From positions 1,240,001-1,304,000 of the forward strand of contig WOAB01000103.1 in the NCBI GenBank assembly GCA_027886185.1: a stretch of 64,000 nt of DNA, written 5' to 3'. The translations under genes and the position numbers were made by a program. The notes under the pieces are model-generated. The model saw only the letters and a list, made by a program, of their open reading frames with translations, ran no database searches and had not been told where the DNA came from. Origin of the DNA: Rheum nobile. Its lineage: Eukaryota > Streptophyta > Magnoliopsida > Caryophyllales > Polygonaceae. Below, piece after piece: positions 21,247-32,852 of the stretch; position 1 is the stretch's first letter, and the number at the start of each line of letters is the position of its first letter.

Positions 21247-24200
21247 GCTCATACAAGCCAGTCCCGCCATTTCCTGAGGCGCTGAAGGACAGAAGGAAGC
21301 TCGAGTGTGACACAGAGGTATTCGAGACATTCAGAAAATGTGAGGTAAACATTCCCCTTCTTAAATTGATTCAAAGTGTTCCTCGTTATGCTAAATTTCT
21401 TAAGGAATTGTGCACAATTAAAAGGAACCAGAAATTGAAGGGTAAGCATAAGATCAAAGCAAGTGAGCATGTGTCTGCTGTGTTTCAAAGGCGTATGCCT
21501 AAGAAATGTGGTGACCCTGGCATGTTTAGCATTCCTTGTAGGATTGGTGATACCAAGTTTGAAAAAGCTATGCTAGATTTAGGTGCATCCATTAATGTGT
21601 TACCTTTTTCTTTGTATGAATCTCTAGGACTTGGACCATTGCATGAGACAAGGGTTGTTATTCAATTGGTTGATCGATCAAATGCTTATCCGAAAGGGGT
21701 AGTAGAGGATGTCCTTGTGATGGTTGACAAATTAATCTTTCCTGCAGACTATTTTGTATTGGATATGGAACATGATAATCATGCAGCCCCTATTTTGTTA
21801 GGAAGGCCATTTCTTAAGACTGTCAATACTAAGATTGATGTGAGTAGTGGTTCATTAACTATGGAATTTGATGGGAAAAGGGTAGAGTATAACATTTATG
21901 ATGCTATGAAATACCCTTCTGATGATCATTCCTTGTGCTCTATTGATGTCATTGAACCACTTGTGCAAGATGTGTTTGATTTGAGTTGTGATGATGATCT
22001 GTAGGCTATTCTTGAAAATGCTATTGTAGATACCAATTTGGAAATTGCTTTGCCTACTAACCTGCAGGAAAGAGTTGTTGAATTGGATGTCTATTATAAG
22101 CTCCCTCTTGCATATATGGGCTCTGAGCCCTTGTCACTAACTTTGCCGAGCGAAAAGCTCTTGCCCTCTATAGTGCAGGCACCGGTGGTGGAGCTTAAGC
22201 AACTCCCAGACCATCTTAAGTATGCTTTCCTTGGAGAGAATGAGACATTGCCAGTGATCATTTCAAACAAACTCACCAAGAGTCAAGAGGAGAAGCTGGT
22301 GGCAGTGCTTAAGGAGCACAAGACGGCAATAGGATGGACGATTGCAGATATTAAGGGCATCAGCTCAACAATGTGTATGCATCGGATTTTGATGGAAGGA
22401 GAGGCCAAACCGTCTAGGCAACCACAAAGGAGACTCAACCCACCGAAGATGGAGGTAGTGAAGAAAGAAGTTTTGAAACTTCTATAAGCTGGTATGATCT
22501 ATCCTATCTCTGACAGTAAATGGGTGAGTCCTACACAGGTTGTCCCTAAGAAGGGGGGCATTACAGTGGTTGAGAATCAAAAAGGTGAGTTGGTCCCCAC
22601 CCGAGTGCAAACTGGGTGGCGAGTGTGTATTGACTACCGTAAGCTGAATGCAGTAACTAGGAAGGATCATTTCCCCTTACCTTCATTGATCAAATGCTTG
22701 AGAGACTTGCTGGTCGTTCATACTATTGCTTTCTAGATGGATACTAAGGTTATTTTCAGGTAGCCATTGCACCAGAGGATCAGGAGAAGACGACGTTTAT
22801 ATGTCCCTTTGGCACATTTGCATATCGCATGATGCCTTTCGGGTTGTGTAATGCGCCTGCCACCTTCCAATTGTGTATGGTAAGTATCTTTTCTGAGTAT
22901 GTTGAACACTTCATTGAGGTTTTTATGGATGAATTTACAGTTCATGGAGATAGTTTTGATGCATGTTTAGACCATTTGTCACTTGTGCTTAGAAGATGTG
23001 TAGAGACTAATTTAGTTCTCAATTCTGAAAAGTGTCATTTTTGGTTGAACAGGGCATAGTTCTAGGACATATAGTTTCGTCTAAGGGTATTGAGGTTGAT
23101 AAGGCGAAGATTGATGTCATTCAGTATTTGCCTTATCCTACTAATGTGCGCGAAGTGCGTTCTTTTCTAGGCCATACAGGTTTCTATCGCAGGTTTATTA
23201 AAGACTTCTCCAAGACATCATTACCCTTGTGCGAGCTGTTGAAGAAAGATATGTCTTTTGAGCTTACAAATGAGTGCAAGAAGGCGTTTGATGAGTTGAA
23301 GGCATGCCTTACAAGTGCCCCAATCATTCAAGCTCCTGATTGGTCTCGTCCCTTTGAGATCATGTGTGATGCAAGTGACTACGATGTAGGCGCAGTCCTC
23401 GGGCAAAAGGAGGATCGAGCATCCCATGTGATTCACTATGCATCTATGACTCTGAATGGCGCACAAAGAAACTACTCCACCACTGAGAAGGAACTGTTGG
23501 TTGTAGTGTTTGCTCTAGAGAAATTTCGGTCCTATTTGCTTGGTACAAAAGTCATTGTATACACGGATCATGCAGCTCTTCGTTATCTTATGACGAAGAA
23601 AGAGGCAAAGCCAAGGCTGATAAGATGGATTCTTCTATTGAGTGAGTTCGATGTAAAGAATAAGGACAAGAAAGAGGCTGAGAATCTTATAGCTGACCAC
23701 CTGAGCAGACTTGTCCATGATGAAGATAGACCAGAGGCTCAGCCACAGATTCAGGGAACCTTTCCTGATGATACATTATGCCGGATTCAGACTTTTGAGC
23801 CTTGGTATGCTCACATGGTGAATTTTCTGGTTTCTGGTGAGTTTCCCCCACACTTTTCAAAGGCCAAGAAAGACAAGCTACGCAGTGAGGCGCGGTTCTA
23901 TGTATGGGATGATCCTTATCTTTGGAAGCACTGCTCTGATCAGGTAATTCGTAGATGTCTTCCTGACAATGAGGTAACTTTTGTACTCGAATTTTGTCAT
24001 TCTCATGCATGTGGTGGTCATTTTGGGGCTCAAAAGACAGCTAGGAAGGTATTAGATGCAGGATTTTATTGGCCTCACATCTTTAGAGATGCATTTGGTT
24101 TTTGTAAATCCTGCGATCGATGCCAAAGAGTTGGGAATATATCCCAAAGGAATGAAATGCATCAATCCTCTCTAATCTTTTGTGAGATTTTCGATGTTTG

Positions 24201-25098
24201 GGGTATAGATTTCATGGGACCTTTTTCTAGCTCTTTTGGGAATGTTTATATCTTGCTTGCGGTGGACTACGTTTCCAAGTGGGTGGAAGCGAAGGCCACC
24301 AGGACTGATGATTCTAAAGTTGTGGCAGGTTTCTTGAAGGAAAACATCTCTGCCAGGTTTGGTATTCCTAGAGCTCTAATCAGTGATAAGGGAACTCATT
24401 TCTGCAACAAGACTGTGAGTGCACTATTGAAGAAGTACCATGTCACACAGAGAGTCTCCACTTCATATCACCCACAGACTAATGGACAAGCTGAAGTGTC
24501 CAATAGAGAGATCAAAACCATCCTTGAGAAAACAGTAGCACCCAATAGGAAGGATTGGAGTTTGAGACTGAATGATGCACTATGGGCCTATCGTACTGCG
24601 TACAAGACACCTATTGGTATGTCACCTTACAGGCTGGTGTTTGGGAAGGGTTGTCACCTTCCTGTGGAGCTTGAACATAAAGCTTTTTGGGCAGTGAAGA
24701 ATTGTAACATGAGGATTAATAAAGTCGGAGAATTCAGGAAGTTACAATTACAGGAATTGGAGGAGCTACGCATAGAAGCTTATGACAATGCAGTCACCTA
24801 CAAGGAAAAAACTAAGGCGTGGCATGACAAGAATATCTTACGAAAAGAATTCAAAGCAGGAGACAAGGTTTTGTTGTTTATGTCACGTTTGCGTCTTTTT
24901 CCAGGTAAACTCAGATCTCGATGGACGGGACCGTATGTTGTTGCTCACGCATTTCCACATGGTGTTGTAGAGATCTATGTGCAGGACTCCGATAGGGTGT
25001 TTAAGGTTAATGGTCAGCGATTGAAGCCTTACCATGAAGGTTTTAACAAAGACGTCATAGAGGAGACGGTTCTTGTTGAACCCGACATTGAGAGTTGA
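21207..25098 (+). pseudogene. Athila pol (protease, RT, RNase H, integrase), broken
   Basis: The protease carries AMLDLGASINVLP near 21570. RT runs about 22200-23060, RNase H about 23340-23710 (CDASD, STTEKE, YTDHAA, ADHLSR) and integrase about 23990-24900 (HHCC finger; GIDFMGP, SDKGTHF and the E of QAEVSNRE). In-frame stops are TAG 22002, TAA 22485 and TAA 22745. Frameshifts fall near 22678 and 23040. The RT active site reads FMDEF, with the second Asp replaced by Glu at 22931. The last open block (23080-25098) is intact across RNase H and integrase, but the polyprotein as a whole is dead. Confidence 0.92.
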
Positions 25099-25199
25099 CC
25101 ATAAGAACCAGGTCGAGCCAAGGACAGTAAACAAGGCGCTGCTCGGGAGGCAACCCGAGGTAAGTTTTTCTCTCCTTTAAAAAAAATGCAGTAAAAAGA

Positions 25200-25445
25200 G
25201 TTATGGGGTTGTGCACAGTTAGAGGCACGGTCTGTAAACCGTGCAGGACTCCAGAAAGGCACTCGGATTTTCCTCTTAGACTTCGCACGGACACTCGCAG
25301 GGTCTGCAAACCGTGCCCAAGTTTACGAGGCCAATCTAAGGTATCGCACAGTTACAGGCACGGTTTGCAAACAGTGCCTAATTTGCGATTGTGCTCTCGA
25401 ATTTATTGCCCGGTTAGTGGCACGGTGAGCTAACCGTGCCACTAT
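25200..25445 (+). repeat. GCACGGTTTGCAAACCGTGC-type palindrome cluster
   Basis: Four copies of an inverted motif (GCACGG, 6-8 bp, CCGTGC) lie after pol at about 25227, 25295, 25357 and 25421. The same motif type occurs in this element's LTRs (18691-18807 and 29098-29203). It is probably a protein-binding or structural element of the family. Confidence 0.6.
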
Positions 25446-26209
25446 CCGGAAAAAAAAACTTTGCAGCTTTCCCTTCACTTTTCTTCTTTTCCCTTCGTTT
25501 TCTTTTCTTTTCTCCCCTCTGTCTGCCCTACCTCACGAACACAGCCGTGCCCCATCTTCATCTCTCCACTTTGTCTCTCTCTTTCTCCGCCCCCACATCT
25601 CCCCCGGTGAATCCCCAGCCCACCGCCGGCGAGACAAAGACGGATCCGCGACCCGTGCACAACTGGTATAGCGGCCGGCGAGACGAAGTGACCCACGCAT
25701 CTCCTGAAACCAGAGTTGCGCGTTCAAGCCACACCACCCCGAGCCAGATATGAGCCCCATTCTGACCCTCCAAGCCACCCTCTCTAGCCTAGACCCGAAC
25801 CCCCTCTTATCAAATCTCAATTCCGGTTTTAAGGTATACCCTCTCTTGATTTTGCTCCTAATTGATAAAGGTATATGCTTTTACTTTTGGGTTGTTGCTT
25901 TGTTGATAATGGATTTTGGATGTGTTCTTCATGTTAATTATGGCTATGGATTGAGAAATTGTGGGTTTTGACTAGTATTTGATGGGTTGTGTGACTTGAA
26001 TTTTGCGTGGAAAAACTTTATTATATACTTGTCGTCTATTTTGTCGTTTTCCTAATCATATGACGTCATTCATGCTCATATTTATTGGTTGATATTTTTT
26101 GGCTTGGAGCCTTGCATGCTTTTTTGGTGGTGTGATTAGTATTTGGTGGATTTGTGCTGCTTGTGAAATTCTTGTGTTAGCTTTGTCTTTGTTTGTGTTG
26201 CAGGTTTAA
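25446..26209 (+). promoter_or_regulatory. Leader-like region with a possible intron before the env-like ORF
   Basis: A CT-rich tract (25450-25600) is followed by GC-rich exon-like sequence. A candidate donor AAG|GTATACC at about 25837 comes next, then T-rich sequence, then a good acceptor TTTGTGTTGCAG|G at 26203, 6 bp before the env-like ATG. This looks like a plant 5' leader intron. It could let the downstream ORF be expressed from a spliced or separate transcript. Inferred from sequence only. Confidence 0.45.
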
Positions 26210-27379
26210 ATGGCTTCGACATCGGGTCATACTAAATGCACCAAGAAGGCCGCACAAGCTCCCGCTCGTCCTCCCCCTCTTCCTAGTGGTGCGATCCTCC
26301 CCTTCGACAACGCGGAGCATCAACAAGCCTATGATACGCTGTCAGGTCCAAATGTGAAGTGGGAGCCAACTCGCTGGATACATTGGGGCGATATGGCAGC
26401 CCTTGGTCTTGACTCTGAGATATGTCGATTAGCCGGACCAGTGGGGCTTCGCCACCTTCTTGACGTTTGTGAGCCGTCATACCAGAATCTCACTCGGGAA
26501 TTTCTGAGTACCCTAACACTGGAACTTCATCCACACACCTGGACGGGAGTCGGTACTTTGCGGTTCCGCTTGGGGAACAAGTGGAGGACGCTCAGCATTC
26601 ACGACCTCAATCTCCTCTTTCGTTTCCCTCAGAGTGGAGCTCAAATCTTGGGTGGACAAGACTGTGCCGATTTTTGGTACCGCATCTCTGGGAGGAACGA
26701 CTATGACAACCACTCCAAGGCATCCCAGATTGACAACCCCGTCTTTCGAGTTGTCCAAAAATTCATCTCCAAAACTATACTCTTTCGGCATGACAGCAAG
26801 GGCAATGTCCGCCAGGATGAATTGCTGGTTCTGAAGTGTATGGTGGAGCAGCGAGCGGTTAACTTTGGGTATTTGATGGCTCCGCAATGGATTAAGCTCG
26901 GGAAGGTGACAAAAGGCACCATTCGGGTTGGTGGGCTGATTACCCCCCTAATCCGACATTTCGATATCCCTTTGGATGGACACATGGAGACTCTTGCGAC
27001 TCGTGACCTTAACCTGAAGGCTTTGCGGAAGTATCGAATGATCAAAACCGAGTCTGACGGTCACAAGTTGGTCTTTCATGTGAACATCCCTCCCATGGTG
27101 TTACCCGATCCTATGCGTACTCCGGTCAACATTGGGGACAACTGGGTCCGCAGCTGGATTGGAGCCGAGTCAGTTGGTGATATAGTTGTGCCGCATGTTG
27201 ACGTCTTTGAGCACGGGGGACCCTCTGGCGCTGCTGACCCTTCCGAACATAGGGATGACGACCCTGCAGATGTGATTCGTCAGATCGCAGAGGTGCGAGC
27301 TCGGCAAGAGCGGGATGAAGCTCTTTTGGAGGAGTTGTACACGCGAGTTCTGGGCTATCCTCCACTGCCACCGCAGTAG
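26210..27379 (+). CDS. Athila env-like ORF (ATHILA ORF-1 family), intact
   Basis: 389 residues start at ATG 26210 (MASTSGHTKCT) after a splice-acceptor-like CAG. The protein resembles the ATHILA ORF-1/env-like family: after a Pro-rich start it has WEPTRWIH, then a conserved body with TLRFRLGNKWRTLSIHDLN, the WYRISG block and IRVGGLITPL. No clear signal peptide or membrane segment is visible, so envelope function is unsupported here; the family label is historical. The C-terminus is a charged helix (IRQIAEVRARQERDEALLEELY). It is fully open even though gag and pol are broken. Function is unknown. Confidence 0.82.
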   Translation: MASTSGHTKCTKKAAQAPARPPPLPSGAILPFDNAEHQQAYDTLSGPNVKWEPTRWIHWGDMAALGLDSEICRLAGPVGLRHLLDVCEPSYQNLTREFLSTLTLELHPHTWTGVGTLRFRLGNKWRTLSIHDLNLLFRFPQSGAQILGGQDCADFWYRISGRNDYDNHSKASQIDNPVFRVVQKFISKTILFRHDSKGNVRQDELLVLKCMVEQRAVNFGYLMAPQWIKLGKVTKGTIRVGGLITPLIRHFDIPLDGHMETLATRDLNLKALRKYRMIKTESDGHKLVFHVNIPPMVLPDPMRTPVNIGDNWVRSWIGAESVGDIVVPHVDVFEHGGPSGAADPSEHRDDDPADVIRQIAEVRARQERDEALLEELYTRVLGYPPLPPQ

Positions 27380-28803
27380 ACTTGTTTGGTGAGTTTCTTC
27401 CTCTATCTTTATTCTTTTACATTGGGACAATGTACGGTTTAGCTTGGGGGAGGAATTCACATGTAGACTTGCATGTTCATATTAGTTCATCCTATATTTA
27501 GTTGCATTTTTATTTGATTTTTCTTTGTTTTTGCATTTGTTTGCATCTCTAGGTTATTACTAGTTTCTCTTAAGTTCATTTTGCATTGCATTGTCACATT
27601 ATGGATGCTTGATATGATGCCATGTTTAATCTTTTGTGGGTTATTATAATGGTATATGATTCATGAATCCTCTTAATATGTTTTAGCTATTGAGATTGCA
27701 ATTACATTATGAGCATGATATGATTATTCAAACTTATGACAATGGACTTGAGATGTGGACTTGGATTAAGATGTGTTAGAACCAATACTCTAGACAAAAA
27801 CGTCCTAGTGAGCTTGTTAGCCTTTCTTGGACTACAATTGCATAAGTCCTCTGATTTTTGTGTGAATCTCCTTGTTTGTTATCTCTAGAACTTGCATGAA
27901 TATCTCTTCGAGGCTGCATTTTAAGACTTTTATGCATGACATTTTGATTGAGACATTGTCTTTCTTTGTGAGCCCATATTTCCCTTGACCACATTTTACA
28001 TATTTTTCCTTTGCTTGAAGCCAATCTGAGCCTTAAAGCCTTTTCTTTGGAAGATCCACAAAAGCAATCCGAGCCTATATTTATCTTACCCTTCCAGGGA
28101 ATCGAATTGAGTCTTGCTAGTGTGGGAATGAGCTAAGCTTGGGGGAATTGCATAAAATGCATATGTTGTTGGTTGATGGTTTATATGTGGATTGTAGAGA
28201 TTGCATCATTCTGATTATTATGTTGCTTCCTCCTTCTAAAAAAAAAAGAAAAAAAAAGAAAAAAAAAAGAAGAAAAGAGAATAAGAGAAGAAGAAGGAAA
28301 GATTTGTTCATGTTAAGAATGAGAAGTTGTAATGTGAATTGAGGTGTGAGCTGAATTTGTGAGTATTTATGTTTGGTATTATTCTTTGTGAAATTCTTTT
28401 CCCTGGATTAGCACCACATGGCCTAAATATTTCCATGCCCTATGATTTTACCTTGGCCCCATTACAACCTTATATTCATGTCTCTTGATTGTGTTATGTG
28501 TATAGTCCCTAGCAGTGGAGATCTAGATATTGATACAAGCTTATGGTAGTTAACATTCAAGGATGATAATTGAGAGAAATACATACCCAAAACACATGAG
28601 CGGAGCGACTTTATTATCTTGGTGAGGTCTAGAGTGGAGGAATTAATTACATTCTTGTCTTTGATTGAGAAGCATGCTATGACAGGACTTGTCATTTGTT
28701 TGGGTTTTCATGGTCATTGCTCATTTGTTCTTGGATTGAAACAGCCGTTACATATTTTGTGGACTCATTAGTTATGTACTTGCTTGGGACAAGCAAGGAT
28801 TAA
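27380..28803 (+). other. Athila 3' non-coding region with extra polypurine-like tracts
   Basis: No ORF is supported. GCTTGGGGGA-type tracts occur at about 27441-27456 and 28136-28147, resembling the true tract at 28804-28816. An A/G-rich low-complexity run occupies 28238-28312. Confidence 0.7.
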
Positions 28804-28816
28804 GCTTGGGGGAATT
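28804..28816 (+). other. Athila polypurine tract
   Basis: GCTTGGGGGAATT lies directly before the 3' LTR start TGATAGC at 28817 and is the expected plus-strand primer. Confidence 0.85.
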
Positions 28817-30070
28817 TGATAGCATCCATTTCATACATGTTTAGCGCATGCATTTAGGCATAGTTTAGGTCGTTTACATTCGCATATTTCCCGTATTTAG
28901 TTTGTTTTGTAGTTTTCTTGGATTTCGATGTCTACACAAGTTTCTGCGGTATTTCAGGTGATTTATCGGGTTCTGCGGATGCGCTACATGATGTGGAGTC
29001 CATAGGAGGATGTACCGGAGCAAAAGGGAGCTTAAGAGATGAATGGAACGATGTCAGAAGTGGAAGAGAAGTGCAAAAAGGACTTGCGCGGGTCCGGCAC
29101 GGTTAGCTGCACGGTTAGCAAACCGTGCAGGATATTCGAGAGCAAAGAAATGAGTTTCTGAAGTTTGGCACGGTTAGCTTAACCGTGCTGCTAACCGTGC
29201 CAGACTCACGGAGGTTGTTTCGTGTATTTTGGGATTTCTTTTTGGAAACTTTTTATCTTAGGTATAAAAACGTTCTTTCAGAATTAGGTTAAATACATCA
29301 TCTTTTCCCAGCAGTTACCTCTCATCATCGTTGTTAGTTTTCTCCTATGAAGAACTAATTTCCATTGCTTTGCTAGACGATTTGAAGCCTTCGTTTGCTT
29401 GGTTGTAAGATATCTACTATTGTTCTACTTCTTTGAATGTTAGTGATTCTCTTGAATCTAATATCATTGAGTTTTGCTAATTGGCCATTGGTATTACTCT
29501 TTTGCTAGAATTGGATTGTTTCTGTTTGAGATAACTAATTCAGAGTATCGACTACAATATTCTAGATCTGTTTGAGATAGATTGTTGTAGGAGAGAATTG
29601 CTTTGCATCTTGATTAAAACTGTTTGTTTTATGTTAGATGTATCTATTGGAATTCCTAGAACTTAACGCTGCTATTGAGTTGAATCTAGAGGTTTTCTAG
29701 GTTGTTTAATAGTTAGTATTTCAGGGTCTGTTTGTCCTGCAATAGATAATAGAGGGAATTGGAACATTCATTGACTTAAAGAACTTGAGATTATCAATGA
29801 TCAATCAATCAAATTGAAGTGTGGATATCGTTTGGCTGAGCTATTTCTCATCCCTTGATAACAACTGTTTGTTTGCATACTTGTTTTCCTTTAATTGAAT
29901 CTTTAGCACTCAAATCTTTCCCCTCCATTTGTTCTTGTTCTGATTGGTATACAATTAGATTAGTAGGATAATTCACTTAGTTCCTTGTGTGATCGACTCT
30001 TACTTACCCAACTATATTAGTTAGGTTCTTAAGATTATTTTGCTAGGAGATACACGACAATCGCCTATCA
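28817..30070 (+). repeat. Athila 3' LTR
   Basis: 1254 bp, the same length as the 5' LTR. It ends CGCCTATCA, followed by TSD GAGGG at 30071-30075. Confidence 0.95.
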
Positions 30071-30224
30071 GAGGGTCTTTCGGGAGAGAAAGCTCTGCTC
30101 TTTGGCCTTTCTCTATGTTTGCAGGCTATGGAAAAGATGACCGGAGGTTACCGGAGATCGCCGGAATTGCGGATTCTCGTCGTCATCATCAATATTTATT
30201 ATGGTACAAATTCATGCTACCACA
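30071..30224 (+). repeat. End of the interrupted Tat 3' LTR
   Basis: It continues the LTR that was cut at 18410. It matches 15258-15411 and ends CTACCACA at 30224. This shows that the Athila element inserted into the Tat 3' LTR. Confidence 0.82.
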
Positions 30225-31310
30225 ATACTCATATTTAATATCTAATATCTATATTCATACTCAATTAGGTATCAATATCAATTTCATACTCCTACTTAAT
30301 ATCCGATATCTATATTCATACTCGATCAGATATCTATGATATATATGAATACGACCATCTTTATCCATGATACTTGAAGTTTTATGTAAAGTATCTAAAT
30401 CAATTTTAAAAAGAGAAATAAAAATATATGTCAGATTTGGTGAGGAAATCCATAAAAGGGTGAGAAGAGTATTAAACAAATGATACTCAATCTGACAAGT
30501 ATTTTACTAAAAGCCGACTTTTTAATGTTTTATAATTTTTATGATATTTTTAATAACATGTAAAAGACCACCATTAATGATGTCTAAACTAGACTTAAAA
30601 TCACCGCAATATATATGATTGCATCTATAACATGGGCTAGCAGAAATGCACGAACAAAATTATTAGATTCACATGCAGAATATCTTTCTTTTTTTGTGTT
30701 CAACTGCATGCATACATGGGAAAGATAGAAAGGAAGGAAACAAGTATGAGATTCTTTGGTAGCACAAAAGTGGGGCCATACTTTTCAAGGGGCGCCGACC
30801 CCAAGAAAATCAAAGAAAGGCATAACGTCATCATCTTCATCGCCACTTCGACAACTCATATTTCTTGCAATTTCTTCTGAGTTTGGCTCTCTTAAATTCT
30901 CCACCAACACACCACCCATTTCCATTGCTGCTGATCCAAGCCCAATCCACAAAGTCACACACTATCAGTACACATGCTTGATGAAATTTAAGCAATATCA
31001 GAGTACATAATAATACGTAGTAATTAAACATGCTACTCTTATAAGTTATACCATCTCAACAAACATGAAACATCACAGCTCTTAGCTTGTACGTGGGTCC
31101 TCTTTTCTCTATTTTGATTTCCCAAATTGCCCCCATATGCTGTCAATAAATGATTATAGTAGTCTCCGACTCTCCTACTCTAGCTAGTAGCTAGCTATGT
31201 TCAAGAAGCCACTCATTCAGATTTCGATCAGACACAAAATTTATCTTAGGGTGTGTTTAATACAACTTAATGCATTGAGTGGATGAAGTGACAATTAAAT
31301 CTGCATCACT
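30225..31310. other. Non-coding flank with short degenerate repeats
   Basis: At 30225-30345 the phrase TAATATCTAATATCTATATTCATACTC recurs two to three times with changes. The rest is AT-rich. A chance frame at 30756-31010 has no recognisable domain. Confidence 0.55.
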
Positions 31311-31327
31311 ACATGGACAACAATTTT

Positions 31328-31557
31328 GATTAGCATGGGTGTAGGACCCGCTTCGCGGAGCCCACTAATCTCACGTCCGTCCAATCCAGGCCCACGATTC
31401 ACGGAGCACGATGGCCCGCACGCAGGTGTCCCCCAGTCAGAAGGACTTAAATCCGAGGCGCAAGACACACAATATCCCATCCGTTTCGAACCCGGGGAAT
31501 TGCCCACTCCAGCATTTTACTCCCCTTGGGAATGCCACTACGCTACACCCGGGAGGC
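31328..31557 (-). mobile_element. tRNA-derived SINE with a 17-bp TSD
   Basis: Read on the minus strand, the element has a box A TAGCGTAGTGG (31545-31535) and a box B GGTTCGAAAC (31492-31483), spaced as in RNA polymerase III promoters. It is flanked by ACATGGACAACAATTTT at 31311-31327 and 31558-31574. The length of 230 bp suits a plant SINE. There is no long poly(A) tail. Confidence 0.82.
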
Positions 31558-31700
31558 ACATGGACAACAATTTTTCAATTCAAACAAACCCCAAAATCTG
31601 CACGTACGGCATATTTTAAAAAAACGGACCGTGATACAGTGACACTGCTTGTAAACTAGTGTAGACTAATCTTCCAATAAAAAAAAGCCCACGTATCATA

Positions 31701-31947
31701 CTCACTCTGTCTCCTTTTATTTGTCTCATGGAGGTAAGGTATAATTATCTTGAGAGATTTTATATCTTTAATATCTTTAATTACATAATCAAAAAAATTG
31801 ATATTATTAAATTACTCATTGAAACGAATCAAAAAAATTCTCACATGACTATGTTTTTTCTTATATATTTAAAGAAATCTTAAATATTTTCTTCGACTAT
31901 AAATAGTATCAAAATTGACCATAGAACAAACATTTAGGAACGAAGAG
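31701..31947. mobile_element. Stowaway-like MITE (Tc1/Mariner), TSD TA
   Basis: Ends CTCACTCTGTCTCC and ...AGGAACGAAGAG are diverged forms of the Stowaway CTCCCTCCGTCCC terminus. TA flanks both sides (31699-31700, 31948-31949). The element is 247 bp, AT-rich and non-coding. Confidence 0.75.
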
Positions 31948-31949
31948 TA

Positions 31950-32850
31950 TATATTATAAAATATAAAAAGTAAAAACGGTATATTAAATTAATGTTATGT
32001 CTTTTTAGTTTTTTTATCTTCATTAATTAATTAATTCAATACATATCAAAAGAGACGTCCAATAGTCTCTCCCCCATAACTCCTCAGTCCTCCTTCTTTC
32101 TCCCAGGCATCATCTTCTTTCCCATAAACTTCTCATGCTTGAAAATTTTGCTTAATACGGAGTATGTTTTATTACCAAATTATGCATTATTGTCATAAAT
32201 AAAAAGAGAATTTGTGCTTATCACTTTACACAGACTCCCAATTCCCCTCTAAATACACCTAAATAAAGTTCTGCTTCTCCATCTCTGACCGCCATCAAGC
32301 ATCCCTCTCCGATCGTCAACGCCGCCGCTGCCACTTTTTTCTGTTGTCGTTTCCTCATACCAACAGATCCAGCCAATTTAGGAATTTTATTTCATTCTTG
32401 TTGTATGTTTGACGAAAAATTCCAGATCTGAACAAAAATTGTTAAGAAAATTGATTTGGGAAAATCTCCATAGAAAAAACAAATCGGTGGATGGTGGCGC
32501 TTGGATTAGGGGTGGTGCTAGGATTAGGGGGGGCACCAGGTGGTGTGAGTGCTTTGTCACCGGAGATAGAAAGAGGTGATAAAAGGGAGCGATTGCGAGG
32601 TTGATGGTTGGAGCAGTCCCGCCCGTTCGACGAGAATGATGGAGGTTCGACGACTTGCAGAGTCAAAAAAAAGCAAAGTTTTTTTTTTTGAGCGGAAAAA
32701 AAAAGAAGCAAAGTTAAAATAGGATGAAGAAGGTAAAAAAAGAAAATTACCGTTACACCCTTTTACTTTTTAAGGTGTAAGATTATTTTTCTAGACTTGG
32801 TGTAGTTGTAGTTTTTTCCTAAAAAAACACTTCTCCACCTACTTCACAGA
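31950..32850. other. Non-coding region downstream of the MYB gene
   Basis: It is AT-rich with a CT-rich patch at 32060-32120 and a short GC-rich patch at 32280-32345. No convincing exon or element ends were found. It could hold the 3' UTR of the MYB gene or an unseen last exon. Confidence 0.5.
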
Positions 32851-32852
32851 AG

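Larger units (their letters stand above)
18411..30070 (+). mobile_element. Complete Athila-type Ty3/gypsy element, 11,660 bp, TSD GAGGG
   Basis: Both LTRs are exactly 1254 bp and run TGATAGC...CTATCA. The 5-bp duplication GAGGG is at 18406-18410 and 30071-30075. Order: tRNA-Asp primer site, gag, protease, RT, RNase H, integrase, a long non-coding stretch, an env-like ORF, a non-coding tail and the polypurine tract. The gag type, the DLGAS protease and the env-like ORF identify the Athila lineage. Gag and pol are broken by stops and frameshifts, but the env-like ORF is open. It is inserted in the Tat LTR. Confidence 0.95.

Noticed and set aside
28139..28342. Lys/Arg-rich short frame
   Set aside because: It reads an A/G low-complexity run in the Athila 3' region.
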